Below are positions 1 to 4,943 of a stretch of 8,777 bases of DNA, in pieces. The DNA is taken from the NCBI GenBank assembly GCA_029563035.1, contig JAKQTP010000050.1, positions 1 to 8,777 on the forward strand, written 5' to 3'. This DNA is from an archaeon. Lineage in GTDB: Archaea > Iainarchaeota > Iainarchaeia > CSSED10-239. Positions within the stretch are counted from its first letter, which is position 1, and each line of letters opens with the position of its first letter. Position numbers and translations under genes: made by a program. A model generated the notes under the pieces. The model saw only the letters and a program-made list of their open reading frames with translations. It was not told where the DNA came from and did not search any database.

Positions 1-96
1 GATACGAGTAGAACGCTGAATTTATTAGACGAAGCAACAAAATACAATTATACAAAAAAACAAAGTTTAATTTATAATAAGATAAAAAATGAATAA
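1..96 (+). CDS. C-terminal end of an upstream gene (partial, unknown)
   Basis: Frame 1 is open from the window edge to a TAA at 94-96 and encodes about 31 residues ending YNKIKNE. The other two forward frames hit a stop within the first 18 bases. The stop overlaps the start of the next gene by eight bases (ATGAATAA, 89-96). The same eight-base overlap type (ATGAGTAA) is used at 2786-2793, which supports a genuine coupled gene end. The visible part is polar and Lys/Asn/Tyr-rich with no recognisable motif, so no function can be given. It could be another surface-modification gene next to the glycosyltransferase or a packaging or portal gene. Confidence 0.5.
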   Translation, partial: DTSRTLNLLDEATKYNYTKKQSLIYNKIKNE

Positions 97-871
97 ATTA
101 GGCGTTGCATATAACCTTTTTACAGGAATAGAATTGTTAGAACATTCAATTAAATGTATTAAAAAAGAAGTAGATTATATTTGCGTTGTATATTCTTTGA
201 CTTCGCACAGAGGGGATGAGCCTAAAAATAGTTTCATTGATAAATTAATTGAGATAAAACAACAAGGATTAATAAATGAAATTATTGAGTATGTTCCAAA
301 AAAAGAGAAACACGCAAAAGAAAACGAAACACTGCAAAGGAATTTAGGCTTACAAAAATGTAAGGAAAATAAATGCACTCACTTCGCTACAATGGATGTG
401 GATGAGATGTATATGGCTGATGAATTTAAAAAAGCAAAAGAGGATATTTATTTAAACAACTACGATATGACTGCATGCCAAATGCTTTCATATTACAAGT
501 ATGATACTATTATTGTTGACCCTCCAGAAAAATATTACGTCCCTTTTATTTACAAAATAAATGATATTGATAAATTTGAGGATAAACAATTTCCGGTTAT
601 TGTTGATGGCACACGCAAATATACAGTAGGGAAATATAAACTATACGAACGTAACGAATTGCAGATGCACCATTTTACCTATGTTAGGAAGGATATAAGG
701 GAAAAATTAAAACATTCATGTACTTTTACTGATGAGGAAAAAATAAATAAAATAGAGGCACATTATAAAAGATTTAATCGGTTTAATGATGATAAAATAT
801 TAACTTTTCACGGATATTCTAATTTTAAAAAAATAAATTCACGCTTTAATATTAAACTAAAATATGATTAA
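89..871 (+). CDS. GT-A-type (GT2-like) glycosyltransferase
   Basis: This is a 260-residue soluble protein with no signal peptide or membrane segment. The N-terminus (GVAYNLFTGIELLEHSI) resembles the first strand and helix of a nucleotide-sugar-binding Rossmann fold. A QRNLGLQ helix around residue 83 is followed by FATMDVDEMY (99-108), the acidic DxD(E) signature that in GT-A enzymes coordinates the metal and the sugar-nucleotide phosphates. A C-terminal block, MHHFTYVRKDIREKLKHS (193-210), has the paired-His and charged-helix look of the acceptor side of related uncharacterised enzymes. The likely reaction is transfer of a sugar from an activated donor to a phage or host acceptor; the substrate cannot be told. 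It overlaps the preceding gene by eight bases and is followed after two bases by the next gene. In a virion cluster it may glycosylate virion proteins or alter host surface glycans. The fold call is fairly safe, the role is inference. Confidence 0.7.
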   Translation: MNKLGVAYNLFTGIELLEHSIKCIKKEVDYICVVYSLTSHRGDEPKNSFIDKLIEIKQQGLINEIIEYVPKKEKHAKENETLQRNLGLQKCKENKCTHFATMDVDEMYMADEFKKAKEDIYLNNYDMTACQMLSYYKYDTIIVDPPEKYYVPFIYKINDIDKFEDKQFPVIVDGTRKYTVGKYKLYERNELQMHHFTYVRKDIREKLKHSCTFTDEEKINKIEAHYKRFNRFNDDKILTFHGYSNFKKINSRFNIKLKYD

Positions 872-873
872 TC

Positions 874-1119
874 ATGCCAAAAGAAAAACCATTTAAATGT
901 GATATGCGAGCATTCTATAAGTCGCAAACTGAAGATATAGCTATGTTTTCATTTGTTTACGGAGTTCAGAAATTCTTACCAGCAATTCAAACAAAAACAT
1001 TAATAGAATCATTCAAAGAATGTTTTGACCTTACGGAAGATGACTATCCAAGTGAATGTGCTATTGTTAATTACCAAACAATGAAGGCTAAGTTTTTAAA
1101 AAAGGATAAATCTGACTAA
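874..1119 (+). CDS. Small hypothetical protein, 81 residues
   Basis: The ATG lies two bases after the stop of the glycosyltransferase gene, so the two are almost certainly co-transcribed and translationally coupled. The product is soluble and probably mostly helical (MFSFVYGVQKFLPAI, TLIESFKECF). It has an acidic stretch LTEDDYPSE and a Lys-rich tail (FLKKDKSD). It has two or three Cys but no metal-binding arrangement. No family is recognised. It is the last rightward gene before an oppositely oriented island. Its regular codon composition and tight spacing support it as a real gene. Confidence 0.6.
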   Translation: MPKEKPFKCDMRAFYKSQTEDIAMFSFVYGVQKFLPAIQTKTLIESFKECFDLTEDDYPSECAIVNYQTMKAKFLKKDKSD

Positions 1120-1126
1120 TTATATT

Positions 1127-1140
1127 AAATCTTAAGATTT
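1127..1140. repeat. 14-bp perfect palindrome at the convergent junction
   Basis: AAATCTTAAGATTT is its own reverse complement over all 14 bases. It lies eight bases after the stop of the rightward gene ending at 1119. A perfect palindrome of this length could be a dimeric repressor site or the foot of a terminator. It overlaps a TTTG (1138-1141) that could be a -33 promoter element. It is AT-rich, so some chance contribution is possible. Confidence 0.5.
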
Positions 1141-1164
1141 GCATTTACGCAATAACTATATTTG
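1138..1164 (+). promoter_or_regulatory. Promoter-like TTTG / TATATTTG pair (weak)
   Basis: TATATTTG at 1157-1164 matches the Bacteroidota -7 consensus TAnnTTTG exactly, and TTTG occurs at 1138-1141. The 15-base spacing is shorter than the usual 17-23, and rightward transcription from here would run antisense into the two leftward genes. The -33-like box overlaps the 14-bp palindrome and the -7-like box lies in the loop of the following inverted repeat. The site could therefore be a tightly controlled antisense promoter, or a chance match inside a terminator hairpin. Confidence 0.25.
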
Positions 1165-1172
1165 TATTGCGT
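1147..1172. terminator. Hairpin between convergent genes (possible bidirectional terminator)
   Basis: ACGCAATA (1147-1154) and TATTGCGT (1165-1172) form a perfect 8-bp stem with a 10-base loop. The hairpin lies between the end of the rightward block (1119) and the end of the leftward block (1196), where a shared terminator is expected. It lacks a T-run on either side, so it is not a textbook intrinsic terminator. It may act as an RNA 3'-end stabiliser or a protein site instead. Confidence 0.45.
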
Positions 1173-1195
1173 CTACCAAACGTTATAGCCAATAG

Positions 1196-1501
1196 CTACA
1201 TTTCGTTTTCAAATGAGCATAAGCCACCGCACTGTGGACATTCCAATTTTGTTAATCCTAATGGTCTAACCGCAACCCAACCATAATTACACACATCGCA
1301 TTTTACTTTTGATGCTTCGTGTGGGTCTTTCGGTGCGTTAATTATGTTTTCTGCATCTAATACAATGCCATCCATTCGTATCGTTTGCAAATCATCTTCG
1401 AGCCATTGTATTATGGTTTCAAGGTCGGGTTGCTGCATCACAATCCTATTGTAATACCCCTGTATAATTTCCCTCTGCGCTTGTATTATTTCTGCTTTCA
1501 T
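1196..1501 (-). CDS. Small zinc-ribbon protein, 101 residues
   Basis: The N-terminal two thirds is predicted helical and rich in Ile, Gln and Glu (IIQAQREIIQGYYN). The C-terminus carries a four-cysteine zinc ribbon: CDVC at 68-71 and CPQC at 88-91, with aromatic and basic residues between (YGWVAVRPLG), plus a further Cys at 95. Such knuckles bind one Zn and often mediate nucleic-acid or protein contacts. I chose the ATG at 1499-1501. An in-frame TTG at 1505-1507 would add two residues but is unlikely, because it falls inside a 16-base element shared with the other leftward gene. It lies 50 bases downstream of that gene (1552-1749) and is probably co-transcribed with it. The exact function is unknown; a phage accessory (moron) regulator or host-takeover protein is possible. 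Confidence 0.65.
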   Translation of the reverse strand: MKAEIIQAQREIIQGYYNRIVMQQPDLETIIQWLEDDLQTIRMDGIVLDAENIINAPKDPHEASKVKCDVCNYGWVAVRPLGLTKLECPQCGGLCSFENEM

Positions 1502-1516
1502 TTTCAATTTAAGTTT
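1501..1516 (-). repeat. 16-base shared leader element, copy 1
   Basis: TTTTCAATTTAAGTTT (plus strand) is identical to bases 1762-1777, and the match ends exactly at both edges. Read leftward it is AAACTTAAATTGAAAA and abuts the ATG of the zinc-ribbon gene, its last base being the A of that ATG. One copy in front of each of the two leftward genes suggests a shared translational or operator signal. Confidence 0.55.
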
Positions 1517-1551
1517 ATCATTTAATTTATTAATTTGTTGTTGTGTGCAAT

Positions 1552-1749
1552 TTAACGAGCCACAACATTAATCTCTACTCTAAGAAAATCTCCATTTTCT
1601 TTAAACTCATAAATAAAAGAATGAATTTCGCATATATACCAAGTATTATCAAACCAAGCTCCTATTTTATCACCTATTTCAGGTATTTTTGGCAATTTAG
1701 TATTAAAACATAATTCCATTTCTATTTCGTAAATTTTAGCATTTATCAT
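1552..1749 (-). CDS. Small hypothetical protein, 65 residues, probably all-beta
   Basis: This leftward gene starts at an ATG (1747-1749) and is preceded by an A/T-rich leader and copy 2 of the 16-base element. Alternating hydrophobic and polar residues suggest a small beta-barrel: AKIYEIEMELCF, then IGDKIGAWFDNTWYICEIHSFIYEF, a turn at KENGDF, and LRVEINVVA. The IGD-K-I-x-x-W/F pattern with a following strand resembles small SH3-like or OB-like phage proteins, but no family is assigned. It is the first gene of a two-gene leftward unit with the zinc-ribbon gene. No TAnnTTTG promoter is visible in its immediate leader, so its transcription may come from the right, past the terminator at 1995-2024. 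Confidence 0.55.
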   Translation of the reverse strand: MINAKIYEIEMELCFNTKLPKIPEIGDKIGAWFDNTWYICEIHSFIYEFKENGDFLRVEINVVAR

Positions 1750-1761
1750 AAAATTATAAAT

Positions 1762-1777
1762 TTTTCAATTTAAGTTT
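1762..1777 (-). repeat. 16-base shared leader element, copy 2
   Basis: This is identical to bases 1501-1516. Read leftward (AAACTTAAATTGAAAA) it lies 12 bases upstream of the ATG of the 65-residue gene. The core is nearly palindromic (AACTTAAATT), compatible with a dimeric operator. A duplicated leader from an old gene-cassette duplication is the alternative. Confidence 0.55.
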
Positions 1778-1810
1778 TAATATGTATATTAATTAGTTTA
1801 CAGCTTTAAA

Positions 1811-1907
1811 AGAAGAAAGAAAGAAAGAAACAAGTCCCCAGAACAAAGAAATAAAGAAAGAAGAAAAAGACCCCCCAGAAAAATAAATATTCTTTCTTTA
1901 TTTTTTT
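1811..1907 (+). repeat. Polypurine tract and 18-bp purine/pyrimidine hairpin followed by T-run
   Basis: A (GAAA)n polypurine run (1811-1830) leads into a hairpin. Bases 1849-1862 (AAATAAAGAAAGAA) and 1890-1903 (TTCTTTCTTTATTT) pair perfectly over 14 bp. Four more outer pairs (1845-1848 with 1904-1907, one G-U) make 18 bp. The 27-base loop contains a run of six C (1871-1876), and a shorter CCCC lies at 1836-1839 in a similar context. The rightward strand ends in T8 (1901-1908), so it could terminate stray rightward transcription, although the stem is nearly all A-T. The one-sided purine content is also of the type that can form triplex DNA. No coding frame of meaningful length exists here. Confidence 0.5.
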
Positions 1908-1994
1908 TATTTACTCGTTCCAAACATTTGAAAAATGCAAGTCGCTCCGGTTTTAATTATGTCTTGGCAAACAAGGTAGTAATTAGCTATCAAT

Positions 1995-2024
1995 AAAAAA
2001 CCCAGCCACTACAAAGAAGCTGGG
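1995..2024 (-). terminator. Intrinsic terminator, leftward
   Basis: Read leftward, CCCAGC (2024-2019), a 12-base loop and GCTGGG (2006-2001) are followed directly by six T (2000-1995). This is a GC-rich stem with a U-tract, the classic rho-independent form. The rightward strand has no T-run after the stem, so it acts on leftward transcripts only. It therefore implies a transcript that starts to its right, where no leftward protein gene exists. Confidence 0.8.
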
Positions 2025-2155
2025 TATATATATGCAAGGTTGAAAGCATGTTATAAGAAGTCTGATTCCCACCAACATTTGGGCATCTTACAACAATATT
2101 ATAATTAATTAATTTCTTTTTCATTATGTTGGTTTATATGAACTATATCAGATTT
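1995..2155 (-). ncRNA. Putative structured small RNA, about 160 nt, leftward
   Basis: A Bacteroidota-type promoter (2192-2160) points left and an intrinsic terminator (2024-1995) closes the unit, leaving no convincing gene between them. The expected 5' end near 2155 begins with AAATCTGAT, whose core TCTGAT pairs with ATCAGA from 2061-2066. Further in, ACCAACAT (2126-2133) pairs perfectly with ATGTTGGT (2071-2078). A further stretch, GTTGTAAG (2094-2087), can pair with CTTATAAC (2057-2050), which together with the first stems would make a pseudoknot or an alternative fold. A 44-codon frame (ATG 2122-2124) runs through the terminator stem, and its stop lies beyond the U-run, so a translated product would lack a stop codon. 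I favour a non-coding RNA. Its class is not recognised, and possible roles (regulator of capsid genes, host RNA mimic) are speculation. Confidence 0.5.
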
Positions 2156-2159
2156 GCAA

Positions 2160-2192
2160 CAAAGATAAGTAAAATAATAATACAAAGTCAAA
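2160..2192 (-). promoter_or_regulatory. Bacteroidota-type promoter, leftward
   Basis: Read leftward, TTTG (2192-2189), 21 bases, then TATCTTTG (2167-2160) fit the Bacteroidota housekeeping promoter (TTTG, 17-23 bases, TAnnTTTG). A second TTTG at 2186-2183 would give 15 bases. The expected transcription start, a few bases on, falls at the A at about 2155, exactly where the paired structure begins. Confidence 0.5.
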
Positions 2193-2281
2193 AAAAAGTA
2201 AAAAAAGTTATTCACACTATATTAATTAATTTTAAATTAATTTAAAAAATTAACAATATATTATTTTTACAATAAAAAAAA
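2193..2281 (+). promoter_or_regulatory. AT-only leader of the morphogenesis operon
   Basis: This stretch is almost pure A/T. It includes a 15-base inverted repeat, TTAATTT-T-AAATTAA (2226-2240), and several ATTAATT words. It must carry or transmit the expression signals of the rightward genes starting at 2282. I see no TAnnTTTG box and no Shine-Dalgarno site; the start codon is preceded by an A-run, a common Bacteroidota style of leader. A phage-specific promoter cannot be excluded. Confidence 0.3.
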
Positions 2282-2569
2282 ATGGAAACAATTAGAGCAA
2301 GAAAAGGAGAAATTATAAAGACCTTTTCAAAAATCAAATGGGATAACATGGTATCGAATGTGAAAGGGCATGGATGGGTTATTTTAGATAATAACGAAAC
2401 ACCTTTATTTACAGAGACTCCCGAAGAAATTATAAATTTTAAAAATAAAAAAGTTGCTGAAATAAAAAGTTTGTCAAAATTGGAAGAAGAAAAAGTAATT
2501 GATGTGCCGGAAGAAGTAAAACAGATTATTTCTAAACAGAGTAAAAGAGGAAGAAAAAAATCTAATTAG
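2282..2569 (+). CDS. Small basic-tailed protein, 95 residues (paralogue of next gene)
   Basis: The core, KWDNMVSNVKGHGWVILDNNE followed by TPEEIINFKNKK, parallels EQWANIVANANLRYKYSVVS and NPQEIINFKKYK in the next gene, so the two look like diverged tandem paralogues. A charged linker (KSLSKLEEEKVIDVPEEVK) leads to a strongly basic end KQSKRGRKKSN, which resembles an AT-hook or nucleic-acid-binding tail. The product is soluble. It is first in the rightward structural block, with an A-rich leader and an ATG at 2282. The stop is followed two bases later by the next ATG. It belongs to the small proteins often found just before phage scaffold genes. A minor head component or DNA-binding accessory is possible, but the function is unknown. 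Confidence 0.6.
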   Translation: METIRARKGEIIKTFSKIKWDNMVSNVKGHGWVILDNNETPLFTETPEEIINFKNKKVAEIKSLSKLEEEKVIDVPEEVKQIISKQSKRGRKKSN

Positions 2570-2571
2570 TT

Positions 2572-2793
2572 ATGATAATTAAAAATAAGGCAACAAAAAA
2601 GGAATACGAGGTAACGCAAGAGCAGTGGGCAAATATTGTGGCTAATGCTAATTTGCGTTATAAATATTCCGTTGTAAGCACAAAAGACATAAGTAATCGC
2701 ATCATTGAAGACAGCGAAAAAATTATAATTAATCCGCAAGAAATTATTAATTTCAAAAAATATAAAACGACTAAAAAGAAAAAAAATGAGTAA
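2572..2793 (+). CDS. Small Lys-rich protein, 73 residues (paralogue of previous gene)
   Basis: An N-terminal IIKNKATKKEYEVTQEQWANIV segment is followed by a beta-like stretch RYKYSVVS. The shared tail motif NPQEIINFKKYK then runs into KTTKKKKNE. Matching positions with the preceding protein (W-x-N-I/M-V-x-N, then P-E/Q-EIINFK) suggest tandem duplication and divergence. The gene starts two bases after its neighbour and overlaps the scaffold gene by eight bases (ATGAGTAA), so its translation is coupled on both sides. No enzyme motif is present. A role in head assembly is suggested only by position. Confidence 0.6.
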   Translation: MIIKNKATKKEYEVTQEQWANIVANANLRYKYSVVSTKDISNRIIEDSEKIIINPQEIINFKKYKTTKKKKNE

Positions 2794-3691
2794 AGAACTA
2801 TTATTTGGCTTCCTAACAAAAGCATACAACAAAACGGAAGATGAACTTGCTCCATTATTATTTGATGGGGATGAAATAAAAGAATCAGCACTACAAAACC
2901 TTATTGATTTAGATGCGAATAAGGTTAAAAGATTTAAAGACGAACAAACAAAGATGTTCGATAATGGCTATAAAAAGGCACAGAAAGAAGTTTTAACAGA
3001 TTACGAGAAAAAGATTAAAGAGAGTTTAGGTATTGATACAGACGTGCAAGGCGAGGAGTTTATAAGTTTAATAAAACAAAAATACGAACAAAACGCAACA
3101 GCAAAACCCTCGAAATTAACGGACGAAGATGTTAAGAAACATCCAATCTTTTTAGATTATGAAAAGAAATGGAAGCAAGAGAAAGAAACAGCAGTACTAA
3201 CCGAACGTCAGCAGTTTGAACAATTCAAAGCACAGATTGAAAGAGGGAATAAAATAAATTTAGTTAAATCAAAGGCGAACGAGTATTTTAATATTTTAAA
3301 GCCTATATTGCCAAAAGATATAACCAAAGCAGAGAGACAAAAAAACTTATTCTTTAAAGAATTAGAAGAGTTAGACTATGAGGTAAATGAAAATAATATT
3401 GTAATATTAAAAGATGGCAAAAGATTAGAAAATACAAATGGTTATCCGGTTTCTTTTGACGATTTTATTAAAGATAAAATAACCAATACGTTTGAATTAC
3501 AAGCACAAGAACCAAAAGGCTCTGTAGGGAATAATAATAATAACGCAAGACAGCCACAGCAATCAGGCGGAGTAAATATGTACCCTAAATCCGAGCGTGA
3601 ATTTGGGCAGAGTTTAATGGCGTTAGGAAACGATAACGAAAAAATAAAAGAATTAAAAATGAATTATGATAATTTTAATTCACAGAAATAG
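2786..3691 (+). CDS. Capsid scaffolding-like protein, 301 residues
   Basis: It is highly charged and predicted to be almost entirely helical, with coiled-coil potential over roughly residues 45-100 and 125-200 (for example KRFKDEQTKMFDNGYKKAQKE). It contains no cysteine and no evident protease triad. A flexible Asn/Gln/Gly-rich linker (about 246-263) precedes a short C-terminal helical tail (SEREFGQSLMALGNDNEKIKEL). In many scaffolds such a tail holds the coat-binding helix. Immediate location before the major capsid gene, length and composition all fit a scaffold that directs procapsid assembly and is then removed. It starts inside the end of the preceding small gene. Direct sequence homology was not tested, so the call rests on composition and synteny. 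Confidence 0.65.
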   Translation: MSKELLFGFLTKAYNKTEDELAPLLFDGDEIKESALQNLIDLDANKVKRFKDEQTKMFDNGYKKAQKEVLTDYEKKIKESLGIDTDVQGEEFISLIKQKYEQNATAKPSKLTDEDVKKHPIFLDYEKKWKQEKETAVLTERQQFEQFKAQIERGNKINLVKSKANEYFNILKPILPKDITKAERQKNLFFKELEELDYEVNENNIVILKDGKRLENTNGYPVSFDDFIKDKITNTFELQAQEPKGSVGNNNNNARQPQQSGGVNMYPKSEREFGQSLMALGNDNEKIKELKMNYDNFNSQK

Positions 3692-3802
3692 ATTAAAAGA
3701 TTTTAGCCGGAAGTACTCGGATGAAAGGTTGCAACTTACTTTAATAGTTGATGAATAAAAACATATTTCAATTATTAATTTAAAAAAAAAGGAGACAAAC
3801 AA
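3692..3802 (+). promoter_or_regulatory. Leader of the major capsid gene
   Basis: This 111-base gap is the only real break between the scaffold and capsid genes. It holds a less AT-rich island with several small symmetric elements: CCG/CGG around AGTACT (3707-3720), the palindrome GTTGCAAC (3728-3735), and CAACT (3732-3736), which can pair with AGTTG (3746-3750). The last two share bases and are mutually exclusive. Two tiny frames (7 codons from 3721 and 10 codons from 3751) lie here, without further support. No TAnnTTTG promoter is seen. It is plausibly an mRNA leader that raises or times capsid synthesis. Confidence 0.35.
3788..3794 (+). promoter_or_regulatory. Strong Shine-Dalgarno site of the capsid gene
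   Basis: AAAGGAG ends eight bases before the capsid ATG at 3803, an ideal distance, and follows an A-run. Almost every other start in the window lacks such a site, and Bacteroidota generally rely little on it. Its presence at the gene with the highest expected protein demand is notable. Confidence 0.6.
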
Positions 3803-4831
3803 ATGAGTACAACACAAGGAGTATTTTCTGAAAGCGTTTTAAATGCTTTGAGAGTAAAGATGGCTGAAAATCTTTTAGACAGCCGAGTTAAATTGCAATT
3901 CCAACCACGTGCCAACGCTTTAAAAACATTAGCAAAGGCAACGACAGCAACATTTGCACCACTTAACGCAAGAGAAAAAGATTATGACGTAGAATTAGAA
4001 TGGATAAATGTTTGTTCAAGTGGCGTTGAATCATTTACATCGTGTTCATTCGGTGGAGACAAAGCAAGCACTAACATCAAAAAATATTCGTTAACTTATG
4101 ATAAAATGAGACCTTTCACTATTGATGAAGCTGATTTTACCAATAACGATTTTGATTTCGCCGAAGTAATGGCTAAATTAATGTTAAAAGCAGATGTAGA
4201 ATTACTTGAAGATTTCGCTAAATATTTCATTTCTATTTTAAATGCAAATGTAGGAAGTGATGCTTATACAACCGGCGCTTACTATTGTGCTGGGGATACT
4301 TATATTCCTGCAAACGCATGGACAGCAAACTTAATGCCTTATTTAATGATGATGAGCCAATTAAATCAATTTAATAACCCGATATTATTAGATGATGGTT
4401 TATTATATCAGGCATTTTTAGCCGCTAATTTCAACGCTGGAAATGATAATGGAAAAGGTGCTCAAGCAATGTTCCAAGGAATGATGATTGATTTTGATTT
4501 AATTAATCCGGTTGCTGTTAATGGAAATATCTTAACAGACTATTTGATTGAAACAGGTTCTTTGGCATGGGCAAACAAGGTTTATCATGCAGAAGGAACT
4601 CCTACTATTAATCAAGATGGTGTTATTAAATTTAGCCAACCATCTAAATTTGGAGACATACTACCTTTAAAATATGATGTTGCAATGAAACCTTCATGCT
4701 CTACTAACAACCTTACTAAATATGATGTAAGCGTAAGATTAAAAGCAGATATTTTTGTTAATCCAACAGGATGTACAGAAACAAATACAGGTATATTAGC
4801 ATTAAATTGCGGAGTTTGTCAAGGTCAATAA
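3803..4831 (+). CDS. Major capsid protein
   Basis: The 342-residue length, the position right after a scaffold and before neck genes, its own strong ribosome site and its own terminator all point to the major coat subunit, expected to have the HK97 fold. The N-terminus (FSESVLNALRVKMAENLLDSRVKLQFQPRANALKTLAKATTATFAPLN) looks like an N-arm plus long spine helix. The middle contains YSLTYDKMRPFTIDEADFTNNDFDFAEVMAKLMLKADVELLEDFAKYFISIL, a strand-then-long-helix pattern typical of these proteins. The C-terminus is Cys-containing (C324, LNCGVC at 334-339), and cysteines at 71 and 81 lie in a loop. There is no fused protease or delta domain. The sequence is not close to any coat protein I can name, so homology is by architecture and context. 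It assembles the icosahedral shell. Confidence 0.75.
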   Translation: MSTTQGVFSESVLNALRVKMAENLLDSRVKLQFQPRANALKTLAKATTATFAPLNAREKDYDVELEWINVCSSGVESFTSCSFGGDKASTNIKKYSLTYDKMRPFTIDEADFTNNDFDFAEVMAKLMLKADVELLEDFAKYFISILNANVGSDAYTTGAYYCAGDTYIPANAWTANLMPYLMMMSQLNQFNNPILLDDGLLYQAFLAANFNAGNDNGKGAQAMFQGMMIDFDLINPVAVNGNILTDYLIETGSLAWANKVYHAEGTPTINQDGVIKFSQPSKFGDILPLKYDVAMKPSCSTNNLTKYDVSVRLKADIFVNPTGCTETNTGILALNCGVCQGQ

Positions 4832-4849
4832 TTAGGTGAATTGAGAATA

Positions 4850-4879
4850 AAGAGCCTCCTTAAAAAAGAGGCTTTTTTT
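4850..4879 (+). terminator. Intrinsic terminator after the capsid gene
   Basis: AGCCTC (4853-4858), a nine-base loop and GAGGCT (4868-4873) form a 6-bp GC-rich stem. It is extended by three outer pairs (one G-U) into the T-run at 4873-4879. It lies 18 bases after the capsid stop and should end or reduce transcription before the neck genes, so that coat mRNA exceeds minor-protein mRNA. Confidence 0.8.
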
Positions 4880-4894
4880 ATAATTTTAAATTTA

Positions 4895-4923
4895 TTTATA
4901 CGTAAGAAATAGAATTAAATTTG
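4895..4923 (+). promoter_or_regulatory. Probable Bacteroidota-type promoter for the neck/tail operon
   Basis: TAAATTTG (4916-4923) matches the -7 box TAnnTTTG. The -33 position holds TTTA (4895-4898) rather than TTTG, 17 bases upstream. Transcription would begin near 4928-4930, about 15 bases before the next ATG at 4944. Its place directly after the capsid terminator supports a restart of transcription. Confidence 0.45.
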
Positions 4924-4943
4924 ATTATTAAAATAATAATAAG

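Noticed and set aside
1150..1190. An integron attC-like site (AATAAC ... GTTATAGCC).
   Set aside because: The seven-base boxes do not match RYYYAAC/GTTRRRY and the pairing is only five bases; the 8-bp hairpin explains the symmetry better.
1933..1977. A 14-codon frame in the intergenic island.
   Set aside because: Its length is within chance expectation and nothing supports translation.
2039..2094. A solitary CRISPR-repeat or tracrRNA-like segment (GTTG...CAAC ends, internal dyad).
   Set aside because: There is only one copy, no spacer array and no cas genes, and the length does not match a repeat family I can confirm. It is kept only as part of the small RNA.
1990..2124. A 44-codon leftward frame (MKKKLINYNIVV...) inside the small RNA unit.
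   Set aside because: It runs through the terminator stem, and its stop (1990-1992) lies beyond the U-run, so the mRNA would end before the stop codon. The peptide shows no recognisable domain.
2566..2891. Two overlapping leftward open frames opposite the small paralogue and scaffold start.
   Set aside because: Phe/Leu-rich antisense shadows, overlapping each other and crossing coupled rightward genes.
3721..3783. Mini-frames of 7 and 10 codons in the capsid leader.
   Set aside because: Too short to support as genes and without ribosome sites; mentioned only as possible leader elements.
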